DNA from: Devosia nanyangense
GTDB taxonomy: Bacteria; Pseudomonadota; Alphaproteobacteria; Rhizobiales; Devosiaceae
Length of the DNA: 64,000 nucleotides
Reading direction: 5' to 3'
Assembly: GCA_016213505.1 (NCBI GenBank)
Contig: JACRAF010000023.1
Coordinates: 1-64,000, forward strand
Both the position numbers and the translations under genes were made by a program. Within the stretch, counting starts at the first letter, position 1, and each line of letters starts with the position of its first letter. The notes below the pieces were generated by a model. The model was not told where the DNA came from. It did not search any database and saw only the letters and a program-made list of their open reading frames with translations. Positions 60,791-64,000 of the stretch are shown one piece after another.

Positions 60791-62425
60791 GTGGCTTACG
60801 ATTTCGTGATCGCCGGGGGCGGCTCGGCCGCGTCGGTTGCCGCCATGCGGCTGGTGCGCGAGTTCGGCTTCCGCGTCCTCATCCTCGAGCGCGGGCCGGC
60901 GACGACCAGCCGGCTGATGGCGATGCCGGCGGGCTACATGAAGTATCTCGCCCGCGACGATTTCCTCGAAATGCACCACACCGTCCCGCAGCCGCAACTG
61001 GGCGGTCGCGGACCGATCGTGCCGGTGGCGAAGGCCTTGGGCGGCGGCAGCGCGGTCAACGCCATGGTCTATATGCGGGGCCAGCGCGAGGACTATGACG
61101 GCTGGGCGGCGGGGTTGGGCAACGCCGGGCAATGGGGCTACGCGGACCTATTGCCGCATTTCACCGGGATCGAGCAGAACGCGGTCTTCAACGATCGCTA
61201 TCACGGCATCTCGGGCAATCTGCGCGTCGCCAATCCCGGCTACATCTCGGGCACCACCGAGGACTTTTTGCGCGCCGCGCAGGGGCTCGGGCATGCCTAC
61301 AACCCCGATTTCAACGGCGCCCGGCAGTCCGGCGTCGGCATTATGCAGCACACCTATGGGCAATGGGGGCGCTATCGCGAGCGCTCGGACGCCAAGAAGG
61401 CGTTCCTCGATCCGCTTGCCGGCGACAGCCGGCTGACCATCGTCACCGGTGCCCGTGTCGACCGCGTGCTGATCGACGGCCAGCGGGCCGTGGGCGTCGT
61501 CTACACGCAGGGTGGCGAGCAAAAGACCGCGCTGGCGGAGCGCGAGGTGCTGGTGGCGTCGGGCACCTACAATACGGCGAAACTCCTGATGCTGTCGGGG
61601 ATCGGGCCGGCGGATCAGCTGCGGCAGCACGGCGTCGCCGTCGTGGCCGACCTGCCGGTGGGGCAGAATCTGCAGGACCACCACGAGGTCCCGGTGATCG
61701 CTACCACCAAGGGCAAATCCGGCTATTTCGGCGAGGATCGCGGCTGGCCGCTGCTGCGCAATGGGCTGCAATACCTGCTGTTCAACTCCGGTCCGGTGAC
61801 GACGACCGGCATCGAGGCGTGCCTGTTCTACGATCCCGATGGCGGCGAGCGGCCGACGATCCAGCTTTATTGCGCACCCATCGTCTATCTCGATCGCGAT
61901 GTGTCCTCGGCCAAGCCGACCTGGGGCGTGACGTTCACCTCCTGCCTGCTCAGGCCCAAGGCGCGGGGCAGCGTGACGCTGCGTTCGGCCGATCCCGCCG
62001 CGCAGCCGGTGGTCGACTGCAATTTCTTCGGCGATCCCGACGATCTCAGGCTCACCATCGCGTCGGTGCGTCACGCGCGAAAACTGCTCGAGACCGAGCC
62101 GTTCAAGTCGAAGATTGCCGGGGAGCTGCTGCCCGGCCCGGCGATCGACGACGAGGCGGGCCTCACCAAATTCGCCGGGCAGACCGTCAAGACCAACTAC
62201 CATCCGGTGGGGACAGCGCGGATGGGCGCCGACGCCGATCCGACCAGCGTCGTCGACGGCGACCTCAGGGTGAAGGGCATCGCCGGGCTCAGGGTGATCG
62301 ATTGCTCGATCATGCCGGCGATCGTTTCGGGCAACACCAACGCCCCTGCCATGGCCATCGGCAGCAAGGCCGCCGCGATGATCGCAATGGCGCACGGCAT
62401 GCCTGTCGGTTCGCCAATCTCATAA
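60791..62425 (+). CDS. GMC-family FAD-dependent oxidoreductase
   Basis: Flavoprotein alcohol or sugar dehydrogenase/oxidase of 544 residues. The FAD motif is FVIAGGGSAASVAAMRL, where the last Gly of GxGxxG is Ala; family signatures KALGGGSAVNAMVYMRGQ and the C-terminal NYHPVGTARMG with the catalytic His, plus GNTNAPAMAIG, are intact. It starts at a GTG five bases after GGAGG; much longer in-frame extension upstream is a shadow of argC. No signal peptide. Followed after 84 bases by an exported SMP-30-like protein. Substrate unknown; choline-dehydrogenase-like enzymes are the nearest familiar kin. Confidence 0.9.
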   Translation: MAYDFVIAGGGSAASVAAMRLVREFGFRVLILERGPATTSRLMAMPAGYMKYLARDDFLEMHHTVPQPQLGGRGPIVPVAKALGGGSAVNAMVYMRGQREDYDGWAAGLGNAGQWGYADLLPHFTGIEQNAVFNDRYHGISGNLRVANPGYISGTTEDFLRAAQGLGHAYNPDFNGARQSGVGIMQHTYGQWGRYRERSDAKKAFLDPLAGDSRLTIVTGARVDRVLIDGQRAVGVVYTQGGEQKTALAEREVLVASGTYNTAKLLMLSGIGPADQLRQHGVAVVADLPVGQNLQDHHEVPVIATTKGKSGYFGEDRGWPLLRNGLQYLLFNSGPVTTTGIEACLFYDPDGGERPTIQLYCAPIVYLDRDVSSAKPTWGVTFTSCLLRPKARGSVTLRSADPAAQPVVDCNFFGDPDDLRLTIASVRHARKLLETEPFKSKIAGELLPGPAIDDEAGLTKFAGQTVKTNYHPVGTARMGADADPTSVVDGDLRVKGIAGLRVIDCSIMPAIVSGNTNAPAMAIGSKAAAMIAMAHGMPVGSPIS

Positions 62426-62509
62426 ATCGCAATACCTTTCCGGCAGGCCTGCCAGTCTTGGCGGCCCCGAGAGCCCGGCTCCGGGGACAGCCAAATCGGA
62501 GAGGAAACC

Positions 62510-63433
62510 ATGTTCAGACGAAACGCATTTGCCGCGGTGCTGGCGGCGGCCACCGCTATCGCCGCTTCGGCGGCATTGGCCGCCGACAAGGTCCAGATCG
62601 GCGACAATCAGAAGGTCTTTCCCGAAAGCATCACCTCCATCGCGGACGGCACGCTCTATGCGGGCAGCCTGACGCTGGGCGTTCTCTTCAAGGCGGCGCC
62701 GGGCGCCGCGACGGCCGACATCTGGGTTCAGAAGCCGGCCGACGGCCCGCAGGCGATCGCCGGTGTCTTCGCCGACGAGAAATCCGGCATCCTGTGGGCG
62801 TGCTATGCCGACCTCGGCGCCTTCGGCGGCAAGGGCATGCCCTCGCAGCTCAAGGCCATCGATCTGGCATCGGGCGCCGTCAAGGGCAGCTATCCTTTCC
62901 CGGATGGCAGTTTCTGCAACGACATCGCGACCACGGCGGACGGCACGGCCTTTGCCACCGACACGGCGGGCAGCCGCATCATGCGCCTCAAGGCCGGTGC
63001 CGGCGCGCTCGAGGAGTGGATCAAGAGCGACGCACTCCAGGGCATCGACGGCATCTCCTTCGCCGCCGACGGCAAGCTCTATGTCAACAGCGTCATGGCC
63101 AACAAGCTGATGCGGGTCGACATTGGCGCCGACGGGGCGGCCGGCGCGGTCACCGACCTGACGCTGTCCGAGCCGATCAAGGGGCCGGACGGCATGCGCT
63201 TCGGCGATGACGGTGTGCTCTACGTGGCGGAAAACGGTGCCGGGCGGGTCGACGCGGTGACCATCTCGGGCGACGCGGCGACGGTCAAATCGCTCAAGGA
63301 CGGCTATGACGCGCCGACCGCGGTGACCAAGGTCGGAAGCACGCTCTGGGTGCTCGAGGCCAAGATCGGCCAATTGAGCGCGGGCACCGATCCCGGCCAG
63401 TTCTACACCTGGCCGGTGGCGCTGGGGCAGTAA
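62510..63433 (+). CDS. Exported SMP-30/gluconolactonase-like beta-propeller
   Basis: A 307-residue protein with a Sec signal (cut near Ala-Leu-Ala-Ala, residue 25). The mature part is built of four to six propeller-blade repeats with the SMP-30 pattern: FPESITSIADGTLYAG, GSFCNDIATTADGTAFATD, QGIDGISFAADGKLYVNS and KGPDGMRFGDDGVLYVAENG. The Asn-Asp-(x) and Asp-Gly positions fit calcium/zinc sites of gluconolactonases. GAGAGGA is the ribosome site. A lactonase acting on the product of the neighbouring GMC enzyme is possible, but that enzyme lacks a signal peptide. Confidence 0.8.
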   Translation: MFRRNAFAAVLAAATAIAASAALAADKVQIGDNQKVFPESITSIADGTLYAGSLTLGVLFKAAPGAATADIWVQKPADGPQAIAGVFADEKSGILWACYADLGAFGGKGMPSQLKAIDLASGAVKGSYPFPDGSFCNDIATTADGTAFATDTAGSRIMRLKAGAGALEEWIKSDALQGIDGISFAADGKLYVNSVMANKLMRVDIGADGAAGAVTDLTLSEPIKGPDGMRFGDDGVLYVAENGAGRVDAVTISGDAATVKSLKDGYDAPTAVTKVGSTLWVLEAKIGQLSAGTDPGQFYTWPVALGQ

Positions 63434-63447
63434 TGGCGCAGCCGCAC

Positions 63448-63471
63448 CACAGGCCCGGCAGCGGGCCTGTG
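63448..63471. terminator. Hairpin after the propeller gene
   Basis: A perfect 10-bp stem (CACAGGCCCG with CGGGCCTGTG) around GCAG, 14 bases past the stop. There is no T run, so it may pause or protect rather than strictly terminate. Confidence 0.55.
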
Positions 63472-63551
63472 GGAGGCGATCGGGATATGATATCGGGTCT
63501 GGGCCGCGCCGCGGCCCGGACGCCGGTACCGATCAAGGAGCCTCCCCCCCG

Positions 63552-64000
63552 ATGACGACCCCGCACAATTCCGCCAAGCCGGGCGACTACGCCGACGCCG
63601 TGCTGCTGCCCGGCGACCCGCTGCGCGCCAAATGGATCGCCGAGACCTTCCTCACGGACGCCAAGCTGGTCAATGGCGTGCGCAACTGCCTCGGCTACAC
63701 CGGCAGCTGGGACGGCAAGCGCGTTTCCGTCCAGGCGACGGGGATGGGGCAGCCGTCTCTTTCGATCTATGTGCATGAGCTGATTAATGTATTCGGGACG
63801 AAACGGCTGCTCCGCGTCGGCACCTGCGGCGGGCTCAATGCATCGGTGAAGGTGCGCGACCTGATCCTGGCGCAGGCGGCCTCGACCGATTCCACCATCG
63901 TCAAGGACGGCTTCGGCGCCTTCAATTTCGCGCCGATCGCCGATTTCGGGCTGTTGCGCTCGGCGGCGGACAAGGCGGAGGCGCGGGGCCTCAGCGCCCA
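63552..64000 (+). CDS. deoD: Purine nucleoside phosphorylase (DeoD type), partial
   Basis: Hexameric salvage enzyme that phosphorolyses purine nucleosides. The visible 149 residues match DeoD: the phosphate-site LLPGDPLRAKWIAE, TGMGQPSLSIYVHELI and RVGTCGGLN. The reading frame runs off the end of the window; a complete DeoD has about 235 residues, so roughly a third is missing. AAGGAG lies eleven bases before the ATG, separated by a run of eight C. Confidence 0.93.
   Translation, partial: MTTPHNSAKPGDYADAVLLPGDPLRAKWIAETFLTDAKLVNGVRNCLGYTGSWDGKRVSVQATGMGQPSLSIYVHELINVFGTKRLLRVGTCGGLNASVKVRDLILAQAASTDSTIVKDGFGAFNFAPIADFGLLRSAADKAEARGLSA

Overview
The window is GC-rich (clearly above 60% by eye), densely coded chromosomal DNA that reads as an alphaproteobacterium of the order Hyphomicrobiales (Rhizobiales). 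Three things point there: an SOS box of the alphaproteobacterial form GTTC-N7-GTTC in front of imuA-imuB-dnaE2, about 105-bp intergenic repeats of the rhizobial RIME1 kind, and familiar neighbourhoods (hemC-hemD-mitofilin-hemY back to back with tsaD-gpsA-YCII-EVE; rsmB-heparinase II/III-purH; a 180-kDa type glutamate dehydrogenase). A Devosia-like member of the order would fit, but this is a guess from gene content. No phage, plasmid, CRISPR or complete insertion sequence is visible.

Layout. 1-759: no recognisable gene. 760-4577: a complete osmoprotectant ABC transporter operon of the yehZYXW (osmF) type, translationally coupled. 4587-8351: two DHA2-type drug exporters, a small VOC protein and a terminator. 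8374-10232: small membrane protein, inorganic pyrophosphatase, exported unknown and TerB-like protein. 10390-16175: the SOS mutasome imuA-imuB-dnaE2 behind a LexA box. 16177-17407: pterin carbinolamine dehydratase, an orphan gene and a divergent MarR regulator with two perfect palindromic operators. 17417-26610: a sugar-uptake locus (LacI regulator, frameshifted VOC gene, aldo/keto reductase, two permeases, ATPase, two paralogous substrate-binding proteins, VOC protein). 26674-34931: accessory-looking stretch with a membrane GGDEF-EAL protein, a FeeM/autoinducer-synthase-like acyltransferase, small exported proteins, two acetyltransferases and three RIME1-like repeats.

34919-34994 is tRNA-Thr(CGU). 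35028-39330 (minus strand) is the tetrapyrrole cluster; 39388-42661 (plus) runs tsaD, gpsA, YCII, EVE and DUF1761. 42662-43327 is a VapBC-type toxin-antitoxin pair with a palindromic operator. 43353-49433 holds an SDHAF4-like protein, htpX, rsmB, a heparinase II/III family gene and purH. Just after purH, two orphan genes are followed by an 88% identical second copy of the last 59 bp of purH, and then a second VapBC pair, so 49434-51086 looks like a small acquired or rearranged patch. 51101-64000 returns to core metabolism: NAD-glutamate dehydrogenase, a polysaccharide flippase, leuC, a zincin-like protein, a YbaK deacylase, argC, a GMC oxidoreductase, an exported SMP-30-like propeller, and the start of deoD, which runs off the window.

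The genes combine into a few working units: osmotic-stress uptake, SOS translesion synthesis, LacI-controlled sugar uptake, heme synthesis, and amino-acid/purine metabolism. The least ordinary items are the duplicated purH tail, the paired MarR palindromes (one has the start codon in its centre), the tandem binding proteins of the sugar transporter, the His/Gly-rich insertion in TsaD, and the hairpin-rich noncoding stretch at 31441-31884.
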